Positions 16,179 through 25,331 of a stretch of DNA of 64,000 nucleotides are shown piece by piece. Origin of the DNA: CAYZJR01 sp964503045 (GTDB taxonomy: Bacteria; Cyanobacteriota; Vampirovibrionia; Obscuribacterales; Obscuribacteraceae); assembly GCA_964503045.1 (NCBI GenBank), contig CAZCZI010000021.1, positions 1-64,000 of the forward strand. Direction: 5' to 3'. Within the stretch, counting starts at the first letter, position 1; each line of letters opens with the position of its first letter. Below the pieces are notes generated by a model, which worked only from the letters and a program-made list of their open reading frames with translations, had not been told where the DNA came from and made no database searches. A program made the position numbers and the translations under genes.

Positions 16179-17759
16179 CTATGGTTCCTCAACTACTTTG
16201 GCCAACACGGCAATTCCGTACTCGATTTCTTCTTCCGTGAGACTGCCGTAGTTGAGCATAAATTCGCCCGTGTGCTTGGGTTCTGTCAGATAGAGCTTTC
16301 GTGTGCTTGAAAGGCCGATTCCAAGCTTCCAGCAGCGTTCGACGATTTCCGCATCAGGCAAGTTGCTTTCGATTCTGACAAGCACGTGAATTCCCGCATT
16401 GTCACCGAATATGGTTACACGTCTTCCGAGATGTTTCTTTAGCTCGTTGATAATCACTCTGCGCTTTTGCTCATAGAGGCGCTTCATTCGCCTCACGTGT
16501 CGCTCCATATGTCCTTGATTGATAAAGTCGGCAAGAACCTGCTGTTCTAACAATGGCGAGTGTCTGTCTGCAAGCCACTTTGCGCGGCGGAAGACTTCGA
16601 TCAAATCATGTGGAACAACAATATATCCAATGCGCAAGGATGGCAGCAAAATCTTCGAGAATGTTCCCATGTAAATGACAGAACTGCCAGTGTCTAGCCC
16701 GGCGAGCGCTGGTATCGGTCGGCCCTTGTATCGAAACTCACTGTCGTAATCATCTTCGATGATCAACGTTTCGGTTTTTCGTGCCCACGACAATAGATCG
16801 AGCCGGCGCGACAGACTCAAGACTACACCGGTCGGGTATTGATGAGACGGTGTCAGGTAGACGAGTTTCAGTTTGTTGTCGGGCGTGCCGTATTTGGATT
16901 TGAGTTCGTCGAGCCGTGCACCAGCGGTATCGACCGGTATCGGAATCAGGTGCGCCCCCTGTGCCAGAAACAGCCGCTGTGCGCCGATGTAGCCGGGATC
17001 TTCCAATCCGACAAAATCACCTCTGTCCACGAGTACCCGAGTAACCAGCGCAATCGCCTGCTGCGATCCATTGACGATAATAATTTGCTCGGGGTCACAA
17101 ACGAATGCCCGCGACCTGGCTAAATATGCTGCAATTGCTTCTTGGAGTGGTGCAAAACCTTGTGCGTTGGCTGGTGAGTCGAGCAGAAAGTATTCACGCT
17201 TTTTCGAGTGGTGTGAAACCAACTGGTTCCACTGCTTAAGCGGAAAATGCTCCAAGTCGGGTCTGCCGAAGTTAAACTGTATTTCTGGCTCTTCATCGCT
17301 GTAATCCATCCAATCGGAGATCTGAAGCGACTCTCCGTACCACGAAAGCTGTCGTTTCGGCGGCGACGATTTTGTCGATTGAGGCGATTGCGACGACTGC
17401 GACGACTGCGATGACTGCGACGACTGAGTCTGTGTCCGTGGGCTGAAGTCCAAGTTCGACTCACACGGAATTGCCTCAGCTTCCTTCTCGCCTACCGCCA
17501 GAATGTCGTCCGGAAGTTCGCGGCAGACGTAGGTTCCTGAGCCGACGAATGATTCGAGATAACCTTCGCTCAGAAGAAAATCGAATGCTGTTGTGACGGT
17601 CGCTCGCGAGACGCCGAGCGATTTCGAGAGGGTTCTGGTGGACGGAACTTTCTGCCCCGATGGCAAGCGCCCAGACAAAATGGCAAGCCGAATCTCATCA
17701 TAGAGCTGCTTGTGAAGCGGGGTATTCGAATCAGGCTGCAGAGTAACCAGTAGATCCAT
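16179..17759 (-). CDS. MocR/PdxR-family regulator (GntR HTH fused to aminotransferase fold)
   Basis: 526 residues. Residues 12-80 form a GntR-type winged helix (PLHKQLYDEIRLAILSGRLP, SLGVSRATVTTAFDFL). Residues about 155-520 are a fold-type I aminotransferase-like domain with PSHQYPTG, the family signature EDDYDSEFRY (335-344), and the PLP lysine in TFSKILLPSLRIGY (Lys369). Relatives bind PLP as effector and control pyridoxal synthesis, GABA use or taurine use; which applies here is unclear. The linker contains a run of Ser-Ser-Gln repeats (residues 112-128) encoded by a short tandem repeat. It forms an operon with the TPR gene downstream. Confidence 0.88.
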   Translation of the reverse strand: MDLLVTLQPDSNTPLHKQLYDEIRLAILSGRLPSGQKVPSTRTLSKSLGVSRATVTTAFDFLLSEGYLESFVGSGTYVCRELPDDILAVGEKEAEAIPCESNLDFSPRTQTQSSQSSQSSQSSQSPQSTKSSPPKRQLSWYGESLQISDWMDYSDEEPEIQFNFGRPDLEHFPLKQWNQLVSHHSKKREYFLLDSPANAQGFAPLQEAIAAYLARSRAFVCDPEQIIIVNGSQQAIALVTRVLVDRGDFVGLEDPGYIGAQRLFLAQGAHLIPIPVDTAGARLDELKSKYGTPDNKLKLVYLTPSHQYPTGVVLSLSRRLDLLSWARKTETLIIEDDYDSEFRYKGRPIPALAGLDTGSSVIYMGTFSKILLPSLRIGYIVVPHDLIEVFRRAKWLADRHSPLLEQQVLADFINQGHMERHVRRMKRLYEQKRRVIINELKKHLGRRVTIFGDNAGIHVLVRIESNLPDAEIVERCWKLGIGLSSTRKLYLTEPKHTGEFMLNYGSLTEEEIEYGIAVLAKVVEEP

Positions 17760-17895
17760 GCAGATACGATAGCACTATCTGATTCGGGTCTGTTTAGGTT
17801 CTCAAGACATCACGGTTTGAGCTTATAGCTACTCAATGTTTGACAGGCGGTAACCTATCAACTACGCTTACATAGACTCTTATAATGTAAGATTT

Positions 17896-19119
17896 ATGGC
17901 ATCCCTAAACCCTTGCTCACGGTATCTCGTTCGAAATTGGCCTAGTCGAAAAAGCACAACGATACTCGCAAGCGTGATGTCGGTGATTCTGTGCAATCGG
18001 AAGATCGTTGAGGCACCGTATCTGGTATCAGCCCGAAACATTCTAGTCGGTTTGTTTTTAATTTTATTCTTGCCTATGGTTTTGGCTAGACCGTGCCTGG
18101 CAGAGGTTGTTGCGCCGGCGAATTTTGCTGCTCGGGGGGCTCAGCCGCCATACGTTGCGCTATCACCGATATCGTTGCACCAGACCGCCACGATGAATGC
18201 AAACGCAGGCATTCCAGATCCCGCAATTATTCCGACGGATGAAACGCCAACCCGCATAGGCGATGAGCGACAACTTGTTTCTTCTCCTTGGAAGCTGCGC
18301 ATTCTTGAACGCTTGCCGTCGCGCATGTATTTTTCAGCCGTTACAGAAATGACGCAGCGTTTTGAAAGCAACGTTTTCTCCGCTGCCAGCCAGCCGCGCA
18401 GAGACTACGTTTTCCGTATTCTGCCCAACTGCACTCTGGGCTACAACATCGCGCCGCGCACCAGCGTTTACGCAAACTATTTCGTCATCAAAGACGTATT
18501 CGGACACACACCGCGTCTCAATCAATCAACCTTTCAGTCCGTCGGTGGTGGTATCCAGCATGAGCTGACTCTTGGTCGAAACAACGTTCAGCTCAACTTC
18601 CAATTCAGAGAGTTGTTTCAAGCCGTCAGATTCCGCCAAGCCGACTTGCTGCCAGGCGTCACGGTTACACGTGCATTCTCCTCTAACTTCTTCGGCTTCT
18701 TCAACACGCAGCTGCAGATGCGAAGCAGGAATTTATTTCAAGGGCCACAGCGCGAAATCGACCCGTTTTACACTATCGGCACCGTCTACCGAAAAGGGCT
18801 GTGGACCTTCACCTCAACAGCCACGCTTGTTAACAGCTTCAGAAACAATCATGCAATTCCACCTCAAACCAACATGTCTGTAATTTGCGATTTCGAAGCT
18901 TCGCGACCAATCTCTCGAAGATATTTGCCGGGACTGGACATGTTCATCCGCGCAGAACCAATCTGGAACTGGCAAGGCAAAAGCCAAATCGGTCTTAGTG
19001 GATTCGATTTCCGCTTGTTTAGCGGGTTGAGAATGTCGTTGATAAAACAAGCAACCGACACGCAATTGCAATTCTTGCGCAAACAACTGAAAGAGCAAGA
19101 ACAACAGCAGAGTCACTAG
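17896..19119 (+). CDS. Probable outer-membrane beta-barrel protein
   Basis: Up to 407 residues. A hydrophobic segment (ILVGLFLILFLPMVLARPCLA, about residues 49-69) looks like a signal peptide, implying either a long N region or a downstream start that I cannot place. From about residue 140 the sequence alternates short polar and aromatic strands (YVFRILPNCTLGYNI, SVYANYFVIKDVFG, NNVQLNFQFREL), as in outer-membrane barrels. A C-terminal helix is rich in Gln and Glu. Upstream are TTGACA (17840-17845) with TACGCT 17 bp later, and TATAAT at 17881 only nine bases before the ATG. Its stop shares the sequence CTAG with the convergent rhomboid gene. Confidence 0.6.
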   Translation: MASLNPCSRYLVRNWPSRKSTTILASVMSVILCNRKIVEAPYLVSARNILVGLFLILFLPMVLARPCLAEVVAPANFAARGAQPPYVALSPISLHQTATMNANAGIPDPAIIPTDETPTRIGDERQLVSSPWKLRILERLPSRMYFSAVTEMTQRFESNVFSAASQPRRDYVFRILPNCTLGYNIAPRTSVYANYFVIKDVFGHTPRLNQSTFQSVGGGIQHELTLGRNNVQLNFQFRELFQAVRFRQADLLPGVTVTRAFSSNFFGFFNTQLQMRSRNLFQGPQREIDPFYTIGTVYRKGLWTFTSTATLVNSFRNNHAIPPQTNMSVICDFEASRPISRRYLPGLDMFIRAEPIWNWQGKSQIGLSGFDFRLFSGLRMSLIKQATDTQLQFLRKQLKEQEQQQSH

Positions 19120-20750
19120 GGTGTTTGTGGCGTAGGGGCGTTGGGCGCCTGCATCTGCATTTGTCCTTGCAGTTGTCCGTGCATTTGTCCGTGTATTTGC
19201 ATCCTTGCAAGCTGCGCTTTTGCAAAGTCATACTCCATAGATTTTGCATCACCGTGATCTACAACCCATTGAAGATTCTCCATCGCTTGCTCTTGTGCGG
19301 TTTTGTAAGTAGCGAACGTCAATCCGATGTATGCTTTTGCTTCCGTCATTTTCTCTGGATCTGATGCCTTTGCACTAAGTTCTTCGGCGTTCAATTTTCC
19401 GCCTAGATACTCAAATATGGGATACGGCCATCGATCGCGCTCTACCATCTTAAGCGCCTCATCAACGATTTTCTTCGCGGCGTCTTCATTGCCGTCCAAC
19501 CGATATGCAACTATTGCAGGGATTGCCTCGTAGAGACCATCGTCTGTTTCCCACCAACTCGCTGTGAATATCAGCTTGTGAAAGTCTTTCGCGGCGCCGG
19601 CAAAATCACCGATCTTGAGCTTCACCAAACCCTCTCTCTTAAGAAGATTGCTGTCGTCAATTCTTGCCTTTAGAGCGTCGTCTAAATCTTGCAGGCACTT
19701 ATCTTTGTTTCCCAGTGCCACAAGAGCCGCATCATGAGCTTCCCAAAGCCCAAAATCATTCGGCGCCGTTCTCAATCCCTCATCTGCAAACTCGAGCGCT
19801 GCTTGCGGATGATTGAGTTCCAAATTTGCTCTGCTGAGAAACCGAAAACCTGTAATGCGGTGGCTCTCCGACCCGATGAGTTCATTTGCGTCCTTGATGA
19901 CTGCTTCCCATTTTCTGGATTGCAGATCATCATTCATGCGCAAGTAAGTGCATAGGCTCTTGAATTTTACAGAGTCAAAGGGAACAGTCGTTGCATATGT
20001 CAAAATTGAGCCTTGTATCAGAAGTAGACAGATTGTCCCAACAATAGGATGGAAAGCCAGCTTTTGAGATCGGCTCGGTTCGTATATCCATGCACACATA
20101 CAACCGAATATGAAACCGCCAATATGTGCGGCGTGATCGACACCGCCAATGTTCTTGTCTACGCGAGTGAGCAGCTCGTATAAGGCGTACCATGCGATGA
20201 TCAGGAATATCGATCGCAGAAACTTGCGAAACATTGTCTTGCTTACCATCTTTCGGCACACAATGACGAACCCGACCAATCCTCCATAGAGCCCCAAAAT
20301 TGCTCCGGAAGCGCCGCAGCAGATTGAACCTGCGTTGAACAGCGCGGTCATTACTCCTCCGCCGAGACCGGACAAGAGGTAAAGAAGAACAAACTTGCGT
20401 GAGCCAAACAGGCTCTCGGCGATTATGCCGAAACTCAACAACGAAAACATGTTGTAGAGCAGGTGCTGCAGTCCAATATGAATAAACAGGCTCGTGAATA
20501 ACCGCCAATACTCAGCATTATTGAAGACATACGGTCCGGACATTGCCCCCCAACTCAAAAGCAGCGTCGATTTCGGCGCCCACAGGCTGGCGCCCTGCGA
20601 GGAAATCGCCATCGCGACGAATACCAATACATTGATGGCAATGAGAGTCGTGGCTGCTGCGTACCGAGTCTTGGCAAAGAAAGGCGAAAGGTCTTCTTTG
20701 GGTTCTGTGCTTACCTTGTCAGGTGGGATTTCTATGTCTTCGGCCGCCAT
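19116..20750 (-). CDS. Rhomboid-family intramembrane serine protease with C-terminal TPR region
   Basis: About 544 residues from the ATG at 20750 (MAAEDIEIPP), which has GAGG five bases upstream; a longer frame from 20810 has a weak SD. The membrane domain shows the rhomboid fold signature HIGLQHLLYNMFSL, the catalytic serine in CCGASGAILG (about Ser148) and the catalytic histidine in DHAAHIGGFIFG (about His209), so it should be active. The C-terminal 280 residues are helical repeats with TPR character, then a Gln/Met-rich tail. The fusion may place a substrate-binding platform beside the protease. Its stop codon overlaps that of the convergent barrel gene. Confidence 0.85.
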   Translation of the reverse strand: MAAEDIEIPPDKVSTEPKEDLSPFFAKTRYAAATTLIAINVLVFVAMAISSQGASLWAPKSTLLLSWGAMSGPYVFNNAEYWRLFTSLFIHIGLQHLLYNMFSLLSFGIIAESLFGSRKFVLLYLLSGLGGGVMTALFNAGSICCGASGAILGLYGGLVGFVIVCRKMVSKTMFRKFLRSIFLIIAWYALYELLTRVDKNIGGVDHAAHIGGFIFGCMCAWIYEPSRSQKLAFHPIVGTICLLLIQGSILTYATTVPFDSVKFKSLCTYLRMNDDLQSRKWEAVIKDANELIGSESHRITGFRFLSRANLELNHPQAALEFADEGLRTAPNDFGLWEAHDAALVALGNKDKCLQDLDDALKARIDDSNLLKREGLVKLKIGDFAGAAKDFHKLIFTASWWETDDGLYEAIPAIVAYRLDGNEDAAKKIVDEALKMVERDRWPYPIFEYLGGKLNAEELSAKASDPEKMTEAKAYIGLTFATYKTAQEQAMENLQWVVDHGDAKSMEYDFAKAQLARMQIHGQMHGQLQGQMQMQAPNAPTPQTP

Positions 20751-20993
20751 AAAGCCTCGCTTTGAGACTAAATATTCCCGGGCCGGACCTTGATGGTGGA
20801 AAAAGACCATCCGATTGAGATATTTGAGAGCTTGGCAACTGGTCGGGCGCGCGACTGACGGCTCGAAGCCAGCCAGGCTCGCGAGATTGCCTAATTAAAA
20901 GTGGACTGGTCGAAAAGTTCCAAAGTGGCTCTTTTAACATGTCCAATTTGCGGATAGTATTTCAGTGTTCCCTGTGAAGGAGGCAGGAACGTC

Positions 20994-21308
20994 ATGGAAA
21001 ACACATTTAAAACAATCGTATTTGCAATCACAACAGCGGTAGTTATCGCGCAACCCGTCCTCGCACTGACCGACCCAACAATGTCAGGTCAACTGCTCGA
21101 CAAACGCAACAGACTAATCATCAAAGAAACAAATCTGATGCGCGATCGCGATGATCTCAATCGTCGCATCAACGATCTGAACAAGAAAAATGACAAGAAT
21201 GAGTTCGGCGGACAGCTCAACGAACTGTGCCGCAAGCTTGATAACACTTGTGCCGATATCAAGCAAACGCAACTCGACATCAAAGATGTGGATCAGCGAC
21301 TCCTCTAA
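20994..21308 (+). CDS. Small secreted coiled-coil protein
   Basis: 104 residues, with a strong AAGGAGG SD about ten bases before the ATG. A signal peptide (TIVFAITTAVVIAQPVLA) is followed by a single charged helix (NRLIIKETNLMRDRDDLNRR and onward) with heptad spacing. It is probably a periplasmic coiled coil. No family is recognised. A terminator-like hairpin follows. Confidence 0.7.
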   Translation: MENTFKTIVFAITTAVVIAQPVLALTDPTMSGQLLDKRNRLIIKETNLMRDRDDLNRRINDLNKKNDKNEFGGQLNELCRKLDNTCADIKQTQLDIKDVDQRLL

Positions 21309-21336
21309 TTAGTCGCCAGTTTCGGAAACCGCACGA

Positions 21337-21370
21337 AGGCAGGAGTGGAACATACTTCACTCCTGCTTCA
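21337..21370. terminator. Hairpin between convergent genes, probably bidirectional terminator
   Basis: GCAGGAGTG (21339-21347) pairs with CACTCCTGC (21358-21366), with flanking A/T pairs extending the stem. It lies between the end of the coiled-coil gene on the plus strand and the end of the 122-residue gene on the minus strand. The T tract is short (TTCAATTCTT). Confidence 0.5.
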
Positions 21371-21396
21371 ATTCTTGATTCTCGACGAGTTAGAGT

Positions 21397-21765
21397 TTAA
21401 CGAGATGGATGAAGCACGAACCTGTAAATGGCCGTCACTCCATCAGCGAACGAATACCAGACTCGCCAAATCCAGCCTCTCTGCAGTTTTCTGAGGCGGG
21501 AAACCATGACGCGTCTGCTGCACTTTTCTGCCACTACTTCCTCGCCGCGATCCTCCCTTTGCTGCTCTTGGATTTGAGTGGCTTTGAACATGAATGTCTT
21601 AAAGCGATAACCCAGCGCGTCCCCCCTTAGATGCGCTCGGATGTAAGTAGATCGAATTCTTTCTGCGTAACCAACGTACATGTCTTCCGATATCTTATCC
21701 ACCTCCCCGGTATTGCGAACGGAAGACCCTACCGATATCGATAGTCTGGGACTTTTGGAACTCAT
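21397..21765 (-). CDS. Hypothetical basic protein (122 residues)
   Basis: I accept this as a gene mainly because GGAGG lies six bases before the ATG, a near-ideal SD. The product is basic, with two or three short strands or helices (MYVGYAERIRSTYIRAHLRG, WIWRVWYSFADGVTAIYRF) and no recognised motif. It has no signal peptide. It is convergent with the upstream coiled-coil gene. Confidence 0.5.
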   Translation of the reverse strand: MSSKSPRLSISVGSSVRNTGEVDKISEDMYVGYAERIRSTYIRAHLRGDALGYRFKTFMFKATQIQEQQREDRGEEVVAEKCSRRVMVSRLRKLQRGWIWRVWYSFADGVTAIYRFVLHPSR

Positions 21766-21966
21766 GGAGCGCCTCCCTGTCTGTTCGGACTCATTGCCTT
21801 TCGAACAGACCCAATGCCAAAATTTAGTTATTCCGCTGCCATGATTACAGATTAGGACTTATTGGAAATATTGCAATACCATGCCCTCGTAAAGTTCCCA
21901 CTCAAATGACAATGTGAATGAGATCCAATCTCTGCGCGGGTTTTGAAGTTGCAAAGTGATCGCCGT

Positions 21967-22734
21967 TTAATCAACCGTTTCGCGACCACGCTCGATGTTA
22001 GCCATAACCTTTTTTAGCGCCGAAGCCAGTCTCGAGTGCATCTCAGCACAGTATGGATTGAGCGTCTGCATTCCTAGAAACACTTCGATGTTGTCTTTGC
22101 ACACTAGCGTCTTCAACTGGTGGAGCCGATCTGTCGACAGTGCATCGATTGCAGTCGGTTCGGTCTCGCATGCTTCAAACAACCGACCAATCATGTGAGT
22201 GAGCGCCTGACTGCTGGCCGCAAGCCGATCGTGCTCGTCTGCAGTCATTTCAATTACTTCCAAGCCTCTGCGATTGAAATAGTTTTTCCAAAAATCGAAT
22301 GTGGCGTCTGCCGCGCGAAACCTGTCTACAACAATCTTTTGATTGATCAGCCCGGCAGCTGCAACTCCGTCCGGACCAAACATCGGATGCATCAAAAGTA
22401 TCTCGTGCTTGGCGTCGATGTACTTTTCAAATATCGATTTCGGGTGAAGTTTGACAGACAGCATGTCTATCAAAACCGTATCCGGCGATGCGTCGATGAA
22501 AGGTTTGTGCTCTTTGATGGTTTGCTCGAACGTTCTTACCGGAACACAGTAAAAGCAGACATCGCAGCTCAGCGCTTCTGCCGGAGAGCCGAGTGTGTAG
22601 CCCGCCGCCTCGGCGAGCTGGCATGCTTGAGAGCTTTCATCATAAACGGTTATCTTAAGATCATCACCCACAATAGACGCCAAAAGGGCGCCGAACCTTC
22701 CGAAACCAACGATCCCAGCGGTTTTTTGAGCCAT
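21967..22734 (-). CDS. tyrA: Prephenate/arogenate dehydrogenase-like protein
   Basis: 255 residues. The N terminus is a Rossmann dinucleotide-binding fold (GIVGFGRFGALLA). It is followed by features of the TyrA family: SVKLHP, then MHPMFGPDG near residue 118, and a helical dimerisation domain with TADEHDRLAASSQALTHMIGR. TyrA oxidatively decarboxylates prephenate or arogenate in tyrosine synthesis. It is a little shorter than typical TyrA (about 280) and has no chorismate mutase or ACT domain. Plant-type arogenate dehydrogenases are a similar length. An unknown gene lies 18 bp upstream on the same strand. Confidence 0.75.
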   Translation of the reverse strand: MAQKTAGIVGFGRFGALLASIVGDDLKITVYDESSQACQLAEAAGYTLGSPAEALSCDVCFYCVPVRTFEQTIKEHKPFIDASPDTVLIDMLSVKLHPKSIFEKYIDAKHEILLMHPMFGPDGVAAAGLINQKIVVDRFRAADATFDFWKNYFNRRGLEVIEMTADEHDRLAASSQALTHMIGRLFEACETEPTAIDALSTDRLHQLKTLVCKDNIEVFLGMQTLNPYCAEMHSRLASALKKVMANIERGRETVD

Positions 22735-22752
22735 TTGGATTGTTCCGCCCCA

Positions 22753-23127
22753 TCAACCAGTCATCTGACCAATTGTAAGCGCATCGTGAATCTGATTGGA
22801 CTTGATACAGCGCATTCCCCACAAATCCTTGCTTTTGGCTTGTACAAGCATGACCAGTTGCGGGTTTCTGCCCGCAGTCAATGTCGTGCCTTTGATTTGA
22901 GCATGGGGATTCCAGAGGTTGAACTCTCGGTTGACCAGCGTCATGAAACGTTTGAACTCATCGTCGGTCATCTTCTTTCTGGCGCAGTCCAGACCATGAA
23001 TGAATGCGGAGAGATCATGCTTAATGATGCCCTGCGTGAGATTCATGAGCGTCATCAGCTCACTTGGGCCGTCATCTTCGGTCTTTTCTGGTGGCTTGAA
23101 ATCTAGATCGTTGTTGGACTGCTCCAT
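22753..23127 (-). CDS. Hypothetical protein (124 residues) upstream of tyrA-like gene
   Basis: A small helical, soluble protein (GPSELMTLMNLTQGIIKHDL, KKMTDDEFKRFMTLVNREF) with no recognised domain. GGAAGG four bases before the ATG supports it. The downstream tyrA-like gene begins 18 bp after its stop, so the two are likely co-transcribed. Confidence 0.6.
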   Translation of the reverse strand: MEQSNNDLDFKPPEKTEDDGPSELMTLMNLTQGIIKHDLSAFIHGLDCARKKMTDDEFKRFMTLVNREFNLWNPHAQIKGTTLTAGRNPQLVMLVQAKSKDLWGMRCIKSNQIHDALTIGQMTG

Positions 23128-23231
23128 AGGACCTTCCCTGCATCTCTACGGAAAAAAGATACTGTAGGCGAAACTACGTGAAAAATGTGTGTAAGGTGCC
23201 ATGAGGGTACAATCTGAGGTCGTGAACTTCT

Positions 23232-24521
23232 TTGAGTTGCTTGAGAAACTTGCGAAAAAATCACCAGATTCAAAAACGACTTTTGCGAGCAGTCGCGATA
23301 TCGTTGTCTGCTGCACTTTTTGTTTTTGCTTACGTGCCTATCTCTCGGCCGGCTTCTGCAGAAACGAACGTGGAGTCGTCGCAAGATAAATCGCTTGAGT
23401 TGAAGGTCGTTGAAAGCAAGCCGTACCCAGCCTTGACCAATTGCTTCAAGCGCACTGATGGATGGACCGGGGCAGATGGTGCATACAGCGTCAAAGTCGA
23501 CGATCATCGAACACTGTGGTTTTTTGGCGATACATGGATCGGCCCAATCAAGAACGGCAAAAGAATAAGCACGCGCAATTCTATTGTGAACAACACCGCT
23601 GCACTACAAATGTTCCGAGGCAAAGCGCCATTCAAATTCTTTTGGAAGCAACCGGCAAAGTCACTTTTCGTTCCTGAGCAAAGTGATTGCTACTACTGGC
23701 CAGGCGATGGAGCTTGTGTCGACGGAAAGCTTTATGTATTTATGCACGTGATAAAGAACAAACCCGATGCGCCGCCGCCATTTCAGTTTCAGCGAATCGG
23801 CGACGACCTGATACAAATCGACAATCCGTCGGCGGATGCATCTAGCTGGAGGTGGAAACGCATCGCGGTCTCGCGCACCGTAGACGGTGCTAACTTTGGA
23901 ATTTCATGTCTGACTGATTCGAAGTATCTTTATTCCTATTGCTCGTATCCGCCTGCAAAATCTGGACTCAACGTCCATCCCTTGATTGTTGCGCGAATTG
24001 AAAGGACTGCTTTGGCTGGTCTGTTTGGTTCCAACACTTCGGAACTCGCCGAGTCGAAATGGGAGTTTCTTTGTGAGAAAAAGGATGGAACTGCTGATGA
24101 CTTCGCGCAAAAGCAAGTACATGGAGTCTGGAGTCATGGCGTCGAAAAACCAATAATTCTCTTTCCTGATGCGGCTCCTGAGATGTCCGTCTCTCGTGTG
24201 AACGGAATTGATGCATACGTTGCAACATACATGCCTCCATTAGATCATTCCATCTATTTGCGATTTTCGAAGAACCCTGAGGGTCCGTTTAGTCCAAGAG
24301 TATTGGCCTGTAAATGCCCCGAGTCTGAGAAGTGGATGCTTTTGTATAGCGCAAAAGCGCATCCCGAGCTCGCGAAGGCAGCGGGTGAAATGATAATTAC
24401 GTACTGCCGCAATACGTCGGATTTTTCATTCCATCTAAAATCACCGTACATCTATGCACCACAAGCAGTGCGAGTCATGATTACGAATCCCGCATTGAAG
24501 TCTTGGAAGAAGCTGAGGTGA
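23232..24521 (+). CDS. Secreted DUF4185-like beta-propeller protein
   Basis: Up to 429 residues. The N terminus holds a signal peptide (AVAISLSAALFVFAYVPISRPASA). The mature protein resembles DUF4185, a five-bladed propeller family related to glycan-active enzymes: FKRTDGWTGADGAYSV and LWFFGDTWIG near residues 70-105, RNSIVNNTAAL, then SRTVDGANFG and HGVWSHG. Members are suspected glycoside hydrolases or binding proteins, but few are characterised. The start is uncertain: the frame opens with TTG codons and the nearest GAGG lies 17 bases upstream of 23232. Confidence 0.65.
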   Translation: MSCLRNLRKNHQIQKRLLRAVAISLSAALFVFAYVPISRPASAETNVESSQDKSLELKVVESKPYPALTNCFKRTDGWTGADGAYSVKVDDHRTLWFFGDTWIGPIKNGKRISTRNSIVNNTAALQMFRGKAPFKFFWKQPAKSLFVPEQSDCYYWPGDGACVDGKLYVFMHVIKNKPDAPPPFQFQRIGDDLIQIDNPSADASSWRWKRIAVSRTVDGANFGISCLTDSKYLYSYCSYPPAKSGLNVHPLIVARIERTALAGLFGSNTSELAESKWEFLCEKKDGTADDFAQKQVHGVWSHGVEKPIILFPDAAPEMSVSRVNGIDAYVATYMPPLDHSIYLRFSKNPEGPFSPRVLACKCPESEKWMLLYSAKAHPELAKAAGEMIITYCRNTSDFSFHLKSPYIYAPQAVRVMITNPALKSWKKLR

Positions 24522-24656
24522 ACTTGGGTCGAAGGTGACTTTTCCTTAGATGGTCTAATGCTTTTGTGGCCCATTGCATTTGTCTTAGCTTTGAAACAGA
24601 AGAAGCCTACGTAGCCTTCCCACCGTGCCAGCGTTTTGCCAGAACAGGCATCTATT

Positions 24657-25238
24657 ATGCGAATCACCAACCCTGATTTGATTCGGAGAAATGATTCTAT
24701 GATGCATGCAGCAGAAGCCGCGCTTGTCGCAGCCAGATCACTCGAGAGCGCAGGTCCACGTGCGGCGACTGTAATGGCCGAGCAGTTGGTTCATGCATTG
24801 CCTGAAATTTTTGGTGGCGCCGGCAACAAATTGGCTGCCCTCATTGCTCATAAGCCGGATGAGGCAATGCCTGTTTTGAAAATCGTGCACGACTATCAGG
24901 CCACCCTGGCGAAGTTTGGTATGACTGGAAACGCTACTGTCAACGAGTTGTTTCGCGCAGCAAGAGAGAGTGGTCTGGAGTTGACCGCGAAATCCACTGC
25001 CCGAGGTACCAGAAGCTCCTATTCTTCAAGCGAACTAGTACTCGATAACGGATTTTTGCTGAAGAGTTCAGGCAAGTCGTTTCGGCATAGTGCAGAATAC
25101 ACAACTGCATTCTTGAACGGAACCGCAGACAGCGAATTGGCATACACACTAATGCGGTTTCGAGGAAGCTCGCCTAAACATGTGTGGAGTATCAAGACTC
25201 CGAGTTTCTCAAATTACACCGAACGTCGGGGGTGGTAG
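24657..25238 (+). CDS. Hypothetical protein (193 residues)
   Basis: It begins MRITNPDLIRRNDSMMHAAE. The N-terminal half is alanine-rich and helical (AEAALVAARSLESAGPRAAT); the second half is Ser/Thr-rich and mixed. There is no signal peptide or membrane helix. I recognise no family. An in-frame TTG at 24636 is a possible earlier start. Confidence 0.55.
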   Translation: MRITNPDLIRRNDSMMHAAEAALVAARSLESAGPRAATVMAEQLVHALPEIFGGAGNKLAALIAHKPDEAMPVLKIVHDYQATLAKFGMTGNATVNELFRAARESGLELTAKSTARGTRSSYSSSELVLDNGFLLKSSGKSFRHSAEYTTAFLNGTADSELAYTLMRFRGSSPKHVWSIKTPSFSNYTERRGW

Positions 25239-25331
25239 CACCACCAGTGCAAAGCGACAACGGCGTTGTAAGCGGCCGCAACTCAGAGTTCAAACGCTAT
25301 AATTGCGCAGTCGTTGAGTGAGGCACCCAGA

